Positions 34,475 through 47,951 of a stretch of DNA of 64,000 nucleotides are shown here, piece after piece. The stretch comes from Plicaturopsis crispa FD-325 SS-3. Taxonomy: Eukaryota > Basidiomycota > Agaricomycetes > Amylocorticiales > Amylocorticiaceae. Positions within the stretch are counted from its first letter, which is position 1. Each line of letters begins with the position of its first letter. The position numbers and the translations under genes are program-made. The stretch spans positions 25,177-89,176 of the forward strand of contig KN832558.1 in NCBI GenBank assembly GCA_000827205.1. Reading direction: 5' to 3'. The notes under the pieces were generated by a model, which saw only the letters and a list, made by a program, of their open reading frames with translations, had not been told where the DNA came from and did no database searches.

Positions 34475-36033
34475 TTCTGCGTTGTACGATTCGATCGCTA
34501 CAAAGGCAGCACGCTGTTCTCCAGACAGAGTCGGAAGCCAAGAGGAAGCAGACGAGGTTCAAGTTAAATACGAGAGGTATATTTACTCATCCGCCTGGGG
34601 GATGCAAGGGTGAAACGAACGGGGAAGAAAGGAATGTAGGGGGTCTGCGGGCAGGACGACGTATGTTTTGCAAGTGCAACGGCTTCGTGAGTCGTGACTC
34701 TGTGAGAGCATTCTCATGCCCAATTGGGGTCATGCCGGGCGCGTAGTGGATGGGGAAATCCCACGCGAGATTCATCAATTTCATCAGCCTCCGGCGAGGA
34801 CTCCGATGTTCGTACACTTACGATGCTCAGACGTCTGTTGACTTTCGCAGTCGCCGCAGGAAAACATATCTACAGCTTCTTCATTGTGCAAATTTAATGG
34901 TGCTATGTACGTCGTTTCGCGTCCTATCTGAGTACCGGTGCAGGTCAGCAAGAGTTATAGCAAAGGTAAGTACTTATCACTGATACTCTGTATTCGCGAA
35001 GTTAACAGCAGTTGTCAGGGCAACTTCCAAGGAGGACTTGGCCCTCTAGTAGTAGCAGCAGCACGAAAGTAATTCCGACCCTCGAGGCTCGGAATCTACC
35101 GAAGCCTCGAGCCTTGACAGCCTCGAGAAAGAGCTCTTCTCCGACATCGGGACCGCACAATGCACGAGCGGGCTCATGACCATGATGTATGCATGCTTCC
35201 ATAGCCCTACCAGCGCCCAGTAAGTGCCAAATAGGTGAGTGCGAGGCGGATACTGCAGTACTTACAAGTATCGCAGGCAACCCGATAATGTTTGATGAGC
35301 TCGTCGACGGTCGCGGGACTTATAGAAAGAACGCTGCGGCCTGGGGACCCTGACGTCCAGATACGCATATACTTAAGTTACGCAAGGACACAAGTCGGCG
35401 TTCAATCCGCTTATGGACGTAGGAGGCAGACCTTCAGGACGCTTTTCACCCGAGTGCTTGCATGGAGGATTGAGAATGTATCGATAGACAGCAGACCCTA
35501 GCAAACCTTGGTCTCCGAGACAGACGCTATATGCAATATGATTTACTCTGTTCGGTAAGCAAGTTTGTTGCTGCAAATTTCGCGAATAGAACGAGGCCAC
35601 ACACAGAATGCCAGTAGTGGCCTTGTGAGGAGGTATGATGTCCGCTCCGAGTTTGAATCACATAAGTAGCAATGTCTTGTACATACTTACCGATGTCTGA
35701 CCAGGGAATTACTTTGTCAGGGTCCTACGTCACTTCCAAGCGTTGAGTCGAATTAGACGACGCTGCCAAACATACGCAAATAATTGCCTAGTCCCTAGGC
35801 AGGCTGGCTTAAAGTATGCGCTGGGCACCCCTGCGAGCTGCAGCCAGGTCAACGTAATGATCTCTTGAATCTTGAATCTTCCTGCCTCTCTTCCGCGCAG
35901 TCAAGCCTAAGCTCGATTTTTTTGAATGGACGTTTGGGTTCGCATAGATGCCATAACATTGTAAGTACACTGTATGAACACTGCTATCGTTTACAAATAC
36001 AATGATTCCAGCCCTTGCTGACGCTTTCGCACC
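34475..36033. other. 1.5-kb interval without a recognised gene
   Basis: The open frames here are short and resemble no family I know. The left end probably holds the promoter of the low-complexity protein gene. Nothing else can be supported. Confidence 0.35.
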
Positions 36034-37988
36034 TTAGTATAGCTTCGCATTATCTGTTAAGATCTTGTTTAACCCCTCCCTATGCACGCAGTTCTCGAAT
36101 TTGAAGCTCTGCGCGATCTTGTCCAGCTCGGCCTCCTCCTTGCCTCTGAAATGCTCCGCCCACTCCCTGATGAGGAACTCCGAGAGGAGGATGTTGCGCG
36201 CGAGGCGCCCCACGCGGTCCGCCAGCTTCCACACCGGGAACGGGTAGAGATTCTGGAACTTCTCCGGCACCTCCTCCGTGATGTGGTCGACGAGCGGCTG
36301 GTACACGTGCCGAACTTTCGAGTCGTCCGCGCCCCATGCGTCGATGGCGAGACGGTGTTTTTTCGCGAGGAAGTCCTTGAACAGCGTCATGTAAGCCGCA
36401 TCGGTGGGGATGTACACCATCCCTTGGAAGCCGATGTCTTTGTACAGCCAAATCGTCCAGCTCAGTCGGTCCTGTAGCAGCCGTCAGCAGCGCATTTCGG
36501 AGACGAGCTCCGAGAATGCTCACCTTGTTGTAGATGTCGAGTTGGTCCTCGAGCACCTTGTACCTGTGCTCGTTGATTTCCTTAGTCTGGTCGCCTTCGT
36601 ACTGAAGATCATACGAAGGGTTATTAACCTTGCCCCCCAAAAAAGAGCTAACATCACTGACCTGCTCTCTGGCATAAACGGGGCCCCATTCACCGTTCCA
36701 GACGCATAATCCACGCTGGTCCATCCACTCTCTTTTCTTTTCGTAGGATCGACGTAGTCGGTGCTTCTGCTCGTCGCTGCCAACGTATAGCTCAGGCGAT
36801 TTAGGGAAACCGAATACCTGCAAGACAGCAACACGAGTAAAGTCACACGTCAGAGAGATATAGACCACGTTCATCAGTTAATTCTGGACGTACCGAGTAA
36901 TCGTGTATCGAATATGCCGTGTTCGTCCATTTCTTGTGGACGTCCCCGAAATGCGAGAAATCCGACGCGAACGTATTTCCGTCAAAGAATATGGCATGGT
37001 CAGGATCGATAGCGCGGATGGCATCGTATACCCTGTCATAGAAAGCGACCACGCGCGTATGCGCAGAATCCGTCGGCTCATTCAGCGGGTTGTACCCTGC
37101 GATCCACGCATTTCCGGCGTAGTGCTTGGACAACTCTTGCCAAAGCCAGATTGTGCGGTCTTGGTGGTCCTTGTGAAGCCAGAACGCCGCAATGTGGGTC
37201 CCGTGGTCGCTGTGCCAGCTATACAAGGAGGCCGTGAGCATCGACGTAACGAGTGAGATTATTCGGGAAAGGATACCCACTCGGTGTTTTGGCCGCCTGG
37301 TGCAGTGTGAAGGTCAAGAATAGTGTCTAGAGCCCGAATTTAGCACGACGAGCGTCACTCAATATAGAGGATGTGTCATTACAGATGCCGTGCTTCGCAC
37401 ATAGGTCGATGACACGATCCAGGTGCTTGAAGCCCTCGGGTTTGAGGACACGAGGATTCATATCATCTAGAGAGGCATGTTAGCATGGCGGGCGCGAGGG
37501 TAGTTTAACATCGGCATGTTTTACCTTCAAAATGCCTGTAGTTGAACGGAAGACGAATACAGTTGAGTCCCAGGCTTTTGAAGAATTTGGCGTCGGCATC
37601 CGTGAAGAAATATTCAAGGAACTGTAAGTGGATAATCAGTAGACGGTAATTGCATTTGTTTCGGTGAAATGGATAGCTTACTTTGTCGAAGAAAAATTCT
37701 GACTTTGCTGGGCCGACAACATCCGCGAGGGCCTCCCGGATTTGAAATTCACATCCAGGATATCCTGAGGCACTTAGTCAGGCAGTTATCTCAAACGAGT
37801 ATTCCATTTTTAACGAACCAGAGATGAAATTCTCCATGCTAGAGGTATGCAAGGGTTAGTCGCGAAATATGGAGTATTAAGGTAATACAACTAACTTCAT
37901 CCATCCCCCGAGGCCCGCGCCACGCAATATGACCTCGTTCCCGCCCTCGTCGACGACTTTCGTTCCGGCTACCTTGAGGAAAGACATG
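36034..37988 (-). CDS. glycoside hydrolase family 5 protein
   Basis: It starts MSFLKVAGTKVVDEGGNEVI at 37988, without a signal peptide, then LRGAGLGGWM. GH5 landmarks follow in order: NCIRLPFNYRHFE, ILDLHTAPGGQN, GYNPLNEPTDS with the acid/base Glu, YSIHDYSVFGFP, and VWNGEWGP with the nucleophile Glu. The C-terminal region (from about GMVYIPTDAAYMTLFKDFLA to the stop) is an extra helical segment. Several short introns interrupt the gene. The catalytic pair is intact, so activity on a beta-glucan or glucoside is likely; lack of a secretion signal suggests an intracellular or unconventionally secreted enzyme. The exact GH5 subfamily cannot be read by eye. It is divergent from the valyl-tRNA synthetase gene. 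Confidence 0.85.
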
Positions 37989-38402
37989 GGCACTTCGTGT
38001 GATGGGGGCACTCTAGGACGAGCGTTGACTCCACGATGGACACACTGGCCACTACTTATAGCTGCAATACGTCTACATCTCTCATGCGTTGGTACGGTCC
38101 GATGGGTATTGAAGGCTTCGGTTTTGAGCAGCTGGCCAGCATCGACAGCCCGAAGTTACTCCATGGGGGATCACTATAAGTAAACCCAAGCTATACGGAA
38201 AATAAGTTGGGTCTATTAGCAGACGGGTAGGATAGCAACATTATATGCCGACAATTTGCAGCAGGTGCAGGTCAAGTAGAAAGCTATTGGATTTTTGTAT
38301 CGTGTCGAGGCTAGGAGTCGGAGATCCCAATTATTGGCGCCGAAGTACGATAATTATCGTCGGAGTTCAAACCCATCCACTGAGTCAAACTGCTAAAAGT
38401 GG
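37989..38402. promoter_or_regulatory. divergent promoter, GH5 gene and valyl-tRNA synthetase
   Basis: These 414 bp separate two start codons pointing apart. They must hold both promoters. No coding sequence or repeat was recognised. Confidence 0.4.
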
Positions 38403-41400
38403 ATGCTGCTAAGACTGCATCGATCTTTATACAGGGCCTTTCCACCTCCTCGTCCTGCTCTGCACCTCAGAAAAATGACTGACGGTCCAAAAGCAAGTCC
38501 TGTCGCGGGAGATGTGCCATCCCCTGCCGATGGATCGAACCCGAATTCGAAAAGTGCAGGTGCGTCTGGATTTCTTCTCGCGTGCATAGATCTCCAATGT
38601 CCGACGCGTTCTCTGTAGCTAAGAAGGAGGCAAAGCGTCTTGAGAGAGAGGCGAAACTTGCTGCCAAGACTGCGAAGATAGCAGCCGCCACGCCAGCTGG
38701 CGAGAAGAAAGTAAAGGTTGAGAAGGAGAAGAAAGAGGAAGAGGCACCATTTGTGAACACTACGCCGAAAGGAGAGAAGAAAGGTGAGTGTGCATTGCGT
38801 ACCAGAAAAACATGTTCTAAGTGATATGTAGACATGGCCCAGGAGATGAGCAGTAGTTACAACCCGATCGCTGTCGAAGCTGCGTGGTATGACTGGTGGG
38901 ACGCGCAAGGATTTTTCGCCCCCCAGCTCACCGCAGACGGTCAACCAAAACCTGAGGGTGTCTTTGTCATCCCTGCACCGCCTCCAAACGTCACCGGCAG
39001 CCTCCACATCGGCCACGCTCTCACAACTGCCATCCAAGATTCGCTCGTCCGTTGGTGAGTCGCGCACTATCGACGCGTCTCGAGCAAAATTCAGACTACT
39101 TTAAAGGAATCGCATGCTGGGAAAGACGACGCTGTTTGTCCCTGGATTCGATCATGCCGGTATCTCCACACAGTCTGTTGTGGAGAAGCGGTTATTTAAG
39201 ACTCACGGCCAAACGCGTCACGATCTTGGCCGGGAAAAATTCATTGATACGGTCATGGATTGGAAAAACGAGTACGTCCGCAGCTCGATCTGTCTTTCAT
39301 CGTCTAACCGATGATGTATAGCTACCAGGCGCGTATTACAGCACAACTTCGCCGGCTAGGTGGAAGTTACGACTGGAGCCGTGTCGCATTCACGATGAAT
39401 GAGGTGGGCGATCCAGGAATCAGCTACCAGTATGACTCTAAATGCAATTACAGAGTCTTTCGAAAGCTGTCGTCGAGAACTTCTGCAGGCTACACGAGGA
39501 CGGCATCATTTACCGTGCAAATCGTTTAGTAAACTGGTGTGTCCAACTGAACACGACTCTATCAAATATAGAGGTATGTAGGATACACATGATTGCTACC
39601 GATGCCTCACATGTCTTGGTAGGTCGATCAGAAGGAGATAAAAGGTCGAACACTCCTTAGTGTCCCAGGATACGACCCCAAGGAGAAGTTTGAGTTCGGC
39701 GTGATCACTTCATTCGCGTACCCCATTGAAAATTCTGGTGCGTTCAACCGCTCCAAAAATTGAGTCCTAGTCGACTCACAAATGTCATAGACGAGCGGAT
39801 TATTGTGGCGACTACGCGTCCTGAAACCATGTTGGGCGATACCGCTATTGCCGTCCACCCAGATGATCCGCGATATAAAGTATGACAGCTGTCGTGTTGC
39901 GAGAACGGTTTATTGACGCAATTCCCGATGCAGCACCTCCACGGCAAATTCGCCGTCCACCCCTTCGTGAAACGACGCATTCCTATCGTGACAGATTCGA
40001 TCGCCGTTGATATGGCGTTCGGTACCGGTGCAGTAAAGATCACCCCCGCGCACGACCCGAATGATTACGGTGTTGGTCAACGACACGGTTTGGAGTTCAT
40101 CAACCTGATGAACGACGATGGTACGTACAATGCCAACGCCGGGGAGAAATTCCAGGTATGTCCAGCAAGGATTCAATTACTTTAGGATCCGCTTTCTCAT
40201 TGGAGCTGATGTCAGGGCATGAAACGGTATCACGTACGGACGGCGATCGTGAAGGCCTTGCAAGATGCCGGACTGTACGTCGAGGCCAAGGACAACGAAA
40301 TGCAGGTCCCTGTGTGCAGGTAACAAGGCCCCTGGCCGATGCAAAGATGTCACTAATATGTCCTCAGTAAATCTGGCGATATCATCGAGCAAGTCATGAA
40401 GCCACAGTGGTGGGTAAACTGCCAGCCTTTAGCTCAGGAGGCCATCAAGGTATCGTATTGTGCTTCTTGGTCACACTGGGCGGGTTGCTAATATCCATTC
40501 AAGCGAACGAAAGCTGGGGAACTTTGCATCACTCCTAAGCAATCGGAAGCGGATTGGTATCGTTGGCTCGACAATGTCCAAGACTGGTGTATCTCCCGGC
40601 AATTGTGGTGGGGTCATCGCTGTCCTGCCTACTTTGTGCGCATCGAAGGTGCTAGCGACGATGACAGCAGTGTAAGCAGATTCTTCTGTAAATCCCTTAA
40701 TATTATCTAATCACTGCGCAGAGGACGGACGACAAGAACTGGGTCGTTGGGCGGACTTTGGAGGAGGCAACGGAACGGGCTACCAAGCTCGCCGGTGGCA
40801 ATAAATTCACCCTGGAGCAAGACGAGGATGTCCTAGACACATGGTTCTCGTCTGGTCTATGGCCTTTCTCCATTATGGGTTGGCCAGAAAAAGTTGGGTC
40901 ATCACTTCTCTATCCCTGAAAGATGTGCTGACAGATCATGCAGACCGCTGATTACGAACGGTTTTACCCCTCGTCGCTACTTGAGACCGGCTGGGACATC
41001 TTATTTTTCTGGGTTGCGCGGATGGTCTTACTCGGTATAAAACTCACGGGTCAAGTGCCGTTCAACGAGGTCCTTTGCCATGCCATGATCCGTGATGCCC
41101 ACGGGCGCAAGATGAGCAAGTCGCTGGGTAACGTCATCGATCCTATCGACGTTATTCAAGGCCTTTCGCTCGAGGCATTGCACGAGAAGCTCTACGAAGG
41201 GAACCTGGACGAAAAGGAGATCAACAAGGCAAAGGCCGGCCAGAAGAAAGATTTCCCGAAGGGTATTCCTCAGTGTGGCACCGACGCATTGCGGTTTGCG
41301 CTGTGCGCCTACTCAGGTGGAGGTAAGCTTTGCCGATCCATTCTGCCTTGGCTAGGATTGTTTTTATATATCTGCAATTCGTGTAGGCCGTGACATCAAC

Positions 41401-42711
41401 CTCGAGATCCTGCGTGTAGAGGGTTACCGCAAATTCTGCAACAAGATCTTCAATGCGACCAAATTCGCTATGCTGAAGCTCGATGCAGAGTTTGTTCCGG
41501 CCCCTACAGCTAAGGTTTGGCCGGCTGTCTTCTCAATATTATCGTTCTGACTTTCTATTAGCCTACCGGCAAGGAAAGCCTTGTCGAGCGATGGATTTTG
41601 CACAAGCTGAATTTCGCAGCCACTGAGATCAACAAGCAACTAGCCGATCGCAACTTCATGGCGGCTACAGGCACTGCCTACAACTTCTGGCTATACGAGC
41701 TTTGCGACGTGTACATTGTAAGCAAACATGCCGCGTCAAAATCGATCTTAGTTTGACGTCCCGATATAGGAAGCAATGAAGCCGATGTCGGACGAGGCAT
41801 CTCCTGCACAGACAAGACAGTCTGCCCAGCAGACATTATACACATGCCTGGACCACGGCTTGCGACTACTGCACCCCTTCATGCCTTTTGTGACGGAAGA
41901 ATTGTGGCAACGTCTCCCACGGCGGGCTCATGACACCACCCCCTCGATTATGCTTGCTTCCTACCCGGTCTTCGTGTGTACATCTTCCCGTATGTGGATG
42001 TGACCATACTGACTGTAACCAAACTACAGGACGAAGCATCTGTGTTCGATGATGCCGATAAGGATTTCGACCTTGTCTTCTCCGCCTTGAAGACCGGCCG
42101 ATCACTGGCTGCCTCATACAACGTACAGAGCGACATACAACGTGCGTACGAGGATGTTTCTCATCCTATCGTGACGCTGACATGGTTATATCCCAGTCTT
42201 CATCCACGCTTCTTCCAATGAAGCACCTCTTTTCGAGTCTCAGAGGGCCACCGTAGTAGCTTTGACGAAAGGCTGCAAGAGCGTAAGCGTTGTGCAAGAC
42301 GCGAAGGACGTTCCAGCTGGATGCGGCTCCGCCATCGTCTCCCCCACTGTCGTCGTCCATATCCTCGTGCGCGTAAGTGATATCCTTACTTCTTAGTCGC
42401 ACGCAATATCGACTGATGTTCTGATATCCAGGGACTCGTTAACCTGGACGTGGAAATCGCGAAATGCGATAAGAAGCTGGACTTGGCACGTCTAAATCTC
42501 GGGAAAATCCAGAAAATCGAGGCGCAGGTGGATTACGAGCAGAACGTGCCTGAAAATGCGCGCCTTCAGAACGAAGAAAAGGTAAGTCAACGAAAGGAAT
42601 CATCACGGAATCTTGGCCAGTACGGTGCTAACAATTCCGCAGAGGAAGACTATCGAGGTTGAGATTGCTACGCTCGAGCAATCCAAGTCCATGTTCACGA
42701 AGCTCAAGTGA
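38403..42711 (+). CDS. VAS1: valyl-tRNA synthetase, probable dual mitochondrial/cytosolic
   Basis: This class I synthetase charges tRNA-Val and edits mischarged Thr. It is split into many short exons. The HIGH signature is in GSLHIGHAL (about 39001-39026); KMSKS is in [18 protein letters not shown] (about 41105-41155). Between them lie the editing-domain blocks ([20 protein letters not shown]). A helical anticodon-binding region follows, then a C-terminal coiled tail ending [11 protein letters not shown]. Two in-frame starts are present. The ATG at 38403 gives [18 protein letters not shown], Arg-rich like a mitochondrial presequence; the ATG at 38475 gives MTDGPKASP. The first has T at -3 (weak), the second A at -3 (strong), as expected for leaky scanning. 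Yeast VAS1 makes both forms from one gene in this way. Confidence 0.92.
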
Positions 42712-43146
42712 TCCAATGCTCCGATCTTGCATGCGCCACGCTGAGATGAGTCGATGCTATAATCGTTACCGTTGGAGGAGGATCTTATCAATAACTGTAC
42801 TGTTAATGTGCACTGGAGTTCCGATTTGCAAGCCAGTTTCTACAACACCCGTGTGGTGAATGAGACCTCAAAGTCTTGGCGTCCTCCCGAAGACACCTTT
42901 CTAGATGATTGCCATCCGTCCGGAGCCGGACGCAGCTCTGTCTTGCTTCCTCTAACACATGCTCCACTAGCAAGATAAGATGTAACTGACGACTCTTTTC
43001 GCAGCATTGCATGGGCTCCATGTGCAGGGCACGGTCAGGTGTAGTCCCCGGTATGTCAATTGGCGGATGCATGTTAAGCTCTAACAGAGTATATAAAGGT
43101 AGACGCAGTAGGGGCACGATGTCCGGGACCTCAACGTTCGTCCACC
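42712..43146. other. intergenic with TATA-like element
   Basis: It lies between the synthetase stop and the nuclease start. GTATATAAAGG at about 43089-43099 is a good TATA box, placed about 50 bp upstream of the HNH nuclease ATG (43147). Confidence 0.5.
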
Positions 43147-44142
43147 ATGGTCGGGCTGCACCTCGGATTGCTCGCCGCGTTATTGTCGTCTCCGTTGTCC
43201 GTGCTTGCTGCTCCCCTCGCGTCTGTGACCACGCGTGCATTACCTAGCCCAGTCAGTGCGTCGACCGCGAAAACATACCTCGGCGAATGTGAGTTGTACA
43301 CACTAGTAGGTGCTCTCACAATGATCTCTAATTGTCCTTCTTTAGTGACGGTCGCTGTGGACTCAAACTCGCCTGCGTACGCGCGGACAAAGTTCAAGAC
43401 CTGGGACATCAGTGAGTCTCGCCGAACGCTCATCGTATGCTCGCCATTTAATAGCTTTTTCCCATTCCTGTTCACCTGCAGTCTCCGGTACCTGTGATAC
43501 ACGAGAGAGTGGGTGCACGACATGCCCAAATGGACCATTGACTAACCAGTGTAATTTGCACCTTCAGCGGTTCTGAAGCGAGATGGTACGGATGTCGTGA
43601 CGGATAGTTCCTGCCACGCCACCTCAGGAAATTGGGTGTCCCCGTACGACAATGTTGCAACAACTCTCGCCAGCGATCTCGATATCGTGCGTACAATGAA
43701 TGTGGTCATCCAGGGATGCTGATTCTGACTCTAAATGCATTCCAGGACCACGTCGTTCCTCTTAAGGAGGTGCGTGAATTGGTCGTATCGTTTCACCCAT
43801 AGTGCGCTGATTCCATGTGCACAGGCTTGGGTGAGCGGTGCCAGATCGTGGACTGACGCACAACGTGAATCGTACGCCAACGACCTTGCGCGGCCCCAGC
43901 TCGTCGCCGTCACAGACAACTTGAATGAACAGAAAGGTGATCGACTCAGATTCCTCGTCTAGTTTGTTCAACGTTGACAAACATGATTGAAAGGCGACAA
44001 GGACCCTGCTGAGTGGATGCCGCCTCTGGAATCGTTCCAGTGCGAGTATGTCCGTGCATGGGTGACCGTCAAACATTACTACAGCCTTACCATCGACTCC
44101 GCGGAGAAGACGGCCTTGACGAAGTACTTAGACGATTGCTAA
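43147..44142 (+). CDS. secreted HNH-family nuclease (DUF1524-like)
   Basis: A signal peptide is clear (MVGLHLGLLAALLSSPLSVL, cleavage likely at AAPLA). The mature part has about 190 residues over several exons. The HNH/ββα-metal core reads DIDHVVPLKEAWVSG, with the paired DH, followed by RPQLVAVTDNLNEQKGDKDP, where the Asn and Lys fit the second half of the motif. Cys residues at the C-terminus (FQCEY, LDDC) suit an extracellular protein. By family it should cut DNA or RNA outside the cell, for nutrient scavenging or competition; the substrate is not shown. The TATA box upstream supports this start. Confidence 0.85.
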
Positions 44143-44530
44143 GTGGTGGTCCCCTAGCTCAACGAGCACATGTATGATCTGGAATGTAATCTTGTCTAGA
44201 CACAATTATTGAAGCTGACTTCAACACAACACGCTGACCAGACTACTGATTATACAGACTAGTACTGTAGATCAATGTGACGTTCCCCTATGATATGCAC
44301 ATAATATGTGCAGTATTTTGAACGCGTAGAAATACAGTTGTTTATTCCAAGACACGGCGCTCCGGTCGACGAGTCGGACGACGATATAATCGAACAGTGA
44401 CGCATTGACGGACCACGGTGAGGAAAGTACGACAGGCGCCTACACAAGAACAAAAACGGCAACGTCAACACGACTGATCTCCACCAAGCTGGTGGGAGAG
44501 AGGAAGCCTAGGTAAGGAAGTGACAGCTTA
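44143..44530. other. intergenic, convergent 3' ends
   Basis: No gene or RNA was recognised between the nuclease and the deubiquitinase gene. Confidence 0.4.
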
Positions 44531-46237
44531 CTATAATGAAGGTTTTGTTTTCTTCCTAAGCTTCTTCCCATCCTCGTCCACGCCGAGCAGTGGATTCAAC
44601 AATCCTTCGCGGTGGATACACTCCACCGCATGCGTTATGAACGGTTCGTAATCATGCGTCCTTTTGATATGATCGGTCTGCAAGTCACGGAGGTCAAAAA
44701 CGAGTGACATGAAGTGCAGGAGGCAACGTTTGGTACACACATTTGCCTGAGTGGACTTGGCAATTTCTTCCTCTACAAGCACTTTCGCGGACATTGCAGA
44801 ATTTATACATCCCTCCCAGGCACTAGGCAAATCGCACGCGGCCATCTTCAGGATTTCAAGTTCCTTTGTTTGCTTGCGCAGACCGAAGTCAGGAGCAAAT
44901 GGACGCCCATTTTCCGCAGGCTGCGCAAGGGTCGTGAACACCTCAGTCGAGGAAGCCAAAAGTACCGGATCAACCTGGAAGTTCGTCAATCACGACATAC
45001 AGATATCGAGGTGGAGGCAGACACCTTACTTTTTGTGCCCATCCTTCCGGGAAAACCTCTGTCATACGCCTTTCTAGACTTGTCTTCACCCTCTTGAGCA
45101 TTTCGAGGTCGTCGCTCACGGCCTGATACCGATCCGCGACGAGTGCGAGCAAGCTGAATTTAATATTACCCGTCTCATCACTGCCGTACTTCTGCATCTT
45201 CATCTTTAACGCAGGCCGTGCAATGTCCATCCATCCATTGATGGAGGTAGATGCGGGGTCGGGTAGTTCGCCTACTTCGAGTGGACCCGACTTGAGGCCG
45301 TCAAGCTCCCAGACCTTGCCGTACGCAGGGACATAGCCGATGAAATGGTACGCCTCTTCTGTAGTTTCGGGTTCCGCGTCAGCTTTAGCCTTCCGCGATT
45401 TTTCAATCGCTTTGGAACGTTTTGACGAGGGCGACTTCGGAGGATTTTTCGGTTTCTTGTTTTTGGCGTTCATAGTCACGTCAGATATGGCGTTGAGCGT
45501 TCCACGGCGGTCTGCAGGCCTTACACGCTGTAAGACGGTCGTGCCGTTTGAATACATAAGCACGAAACATACCGGGCAAGTGAGTTGTGGGCCTCCCGAA
45601 TGAGAGCGAGATTTGATATTGCCAGCCCCTTCATCTAGGCATAATTTTGAGTGCATGGCGGCCCAAAGCTAGGAATGGTGGTGACCTACCTCGGGTGTCA
45701 TTCTCTCCGTATCGGCTCGGAACAGCTTCAATTCGTCGCCGATGTCAACTTCGGGGCAATTTAACGCGATGTTAAGAATCGCCAGCGAAGCGCAGGCGTC
45801 ATCTATCTATGTAGCCCATAATTCAGCGCGAGAAAAATCGTAGTGCGCATCATGGCCACGTACAAGTTGATTCGCGAACCAGACGCGTTCTGCTGCGGGG
45901 TCCTCAAAGTCTGTGGGGCGGTGATTGTCCTTTCGCCATAGAAAGCAGAATATGAGGCCGCGCGGGCCGAGATGGTCAATTTCATGAGGGTCGATACCAT
46001 ACACCTCGACGACCTCGAGGCCACGTATACCAAGCTTACGCGTGAGGCTTGTGAACACGCCTAAGAAACCGCCGCTTTGAGTCCGCAGGTCAAGCTCAAG
46101 CGCGTTCAAACGAACATACCTGGGTCAGATTCAAGGACCGCGAAGGGACAGCCTACAAGCTCTGTATGATTGCGGCTAGAGGAGCCTGAAGCTGCTGCAT
46201 TCGTGTCTACATTTGGTGTGGGGGCCCCGGAGTCCAT
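44531..46237 (-). CDS. ubiquitin C-terminal hydrolase (peptidase C12), BAP1/UCH37 type
   Basis: The first exon (46120-46237) starts MDSGAPTPNVDT and ends CPFAVLESDP. I take the next acceptor just before GVFTSLTRKLG, which restores the family sequence. The active-site set is complete: Gln in FANQL, Cys in IDDACASLAIL, His in YHFIGYVP, Asp in WELDGL. An extra Lys/Ser-rich loop (KKPKNPPKSPSSKRS) sits before the His. The C-terminal extension of about 200 residues is helical and ends YEPFITHAVECIHREGLLNP plus a basic tail (KKLRKKTKP), like the ULD of BAP1/UCH37. Such enzymes need a DEUBAD partner for activity; an ASX/DEUBAD gene lies 1.8 kb away. Likely nuclear, or bound to the proteasome or INO80. 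Confidence 0.88.
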
Positions 46238-46410
46238 TTCGACATGAGCGCAGGATACAAGGAGCAAATACTGTTAACGTTAACGCAGAACGTTGAACTC
46301 TGCTGCGTCTACGTCCATGCATTCGAACACGACTGCACATTAATAAATACCTCTTTACATATATGCATACAGTAAATTCGTCGACGACGTCTATACAGGT
46401 CCGTCAAAGC

Positions 46411-47951
46411 CTAGCTCCCATTACACCACACGTTTCCCCACCGGTCTTGCATATTACCCGTGCTGCCCTCACCCTCTACGCCGTCCTCCCCGCTGTCCAC
46501 ATAACCGACGCCGTAACTGTCCGCTGCATTGAACCGCACGACCGGACACTTGAATCCAAGGAAATTGGGACACATTCGGTCCACAGCAGTGCACGTCTCC
46601 AGGCACGGGAGCAGCGCGTTGTATGGCTGCCCAAACGTCGGTAAGTTCGTATTGCGCGGGGCAGCCGAAGCCGTCTGCGAAGCGAGTGCGGACTGCAAGG
46701 TGCTACTTTGTGACGCGGAAGAGACGGCGTTGTTAGGCGTGGCCTCTCCACAGCGCGTGAACGAAACGCTACACAACCACTTCCGGTAAGCACGCTGGCA
46801 GTCTGCACAAGTCCGTAACGGGGAATATAGGTCGCGTCCACACGCCATAGTGAGGAGTGTTGTAGTGAAGTTGGTCATGTATTGGAGGAGAGGGTTCGTA
46901 ATATCGGACGGGATAGACATGCTGTCATATGCAGATATTATCGAAGGCGGCGGCGGAAGTGGAACAGCATACGCGACGGACGGGCAGTAGGGTAAGGAGT
47001 GAACAAGCGGACATGCGAAAGACGCTACAGGGTGGTGTGAGTAACGACGGTTCTCCAAACAAATAAACAAATAACGTCACGTACATGATTTGGTGGAAAA
47101 ATACATGGGCCCGCTGACTTTGGTGCCATCTTGGATAGCGTACATGGTGTAGTTCGTGGACGACGAGAGACGGCCAACAAGCCATTGGTTACGCCAGCCC
47201 TCTTCGTCGCGGAGCCATAAATTTTCTTGCAAGGTAGAGCCGACTTGGTTCGATGCGCCCATCAGGCTACATCCTGTTTGCGGGAGGGAAGTCAACGGCG
47301 TCGCAAGGGACGTTTTCGCGAGTACGAGCGTATAATTTGGGGTGGTGGAGGGTGCAGTTGGAAATGAGAGATTTGCGGGTGGAAGGGTATAATTTGGGTA
47401 CGACGGCTGTTCAGTTGGCGGCGGGGAAAAGGGTGGGGAAAAGAGGAGAGCTTGGTTGGCTGTGGTGTCGCCGAATAATGGATACGCGGTAAGGTGCTCA
47501 TGTCGTGGACCTGAGATTCCTTAGCACCACACCCAACACCTGGAAGAGAACAAAGATTTGGCTCACCGTCGTCTGATACAGCGATTTCAAATGAGGTTTG
47601 CCCTATATTTTTTATCGACATGGCGCCGCCGCCGCTCCCCACCGAGCCTGTCCAATTGCCTTGCCCGTCCTGCAGTTGTATCTCATAGACATCCTGTTCC
47701 CCGATTGAGGAGCCTGGGTCAATTATGCCAGTGTTGTTTGTCACGATAAACTGCGGTGGCGAGGACTGCGAGTCGCTAGAACATATCGCGACCGAGACGG
47801 TGAGCGTGTCCGACTGTGGTAGGATAAATAACGGTGGATTTGGTGCATTCGACGGCGAAAATGATGACAGCGAGTTCAAGGTAAGGCGCTGGGAAGACTG
47901 GGCAGCAGCAAGCGCTACATTTAACAGAGAAACCGCTAGAGCTAGCAGCAT
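46411..47951 (-). CDS. MID1: MID1-like stretch-activated calcium channel subunit
   Basis: The N-terminus is a signal peptide (MLLALAVSLLNVALAAAQSS). A long Ser/Asn-rich extracellular part with many N-glycosylation sequons follows (NNT, NWT, NYT, NLS, NYT, NFT). The C-terminal Cys-rich block reads MACGRDLYSPLRTCADCQRA, then YRKWLCSVSFTRC, LLPCLETCTAVDRMCPNFLG and KCPVV, which is the hallmark of fungal Mid1. By family it works with Cch1 in the high-affinity calcium uptake system at the plasma membrane. The gene has a few short introns and ends at 46411. The ORF length of about 480 residues fits. It lies between the deubiquitinase and its possible DEUBAD partner. Confidence 0.87.
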
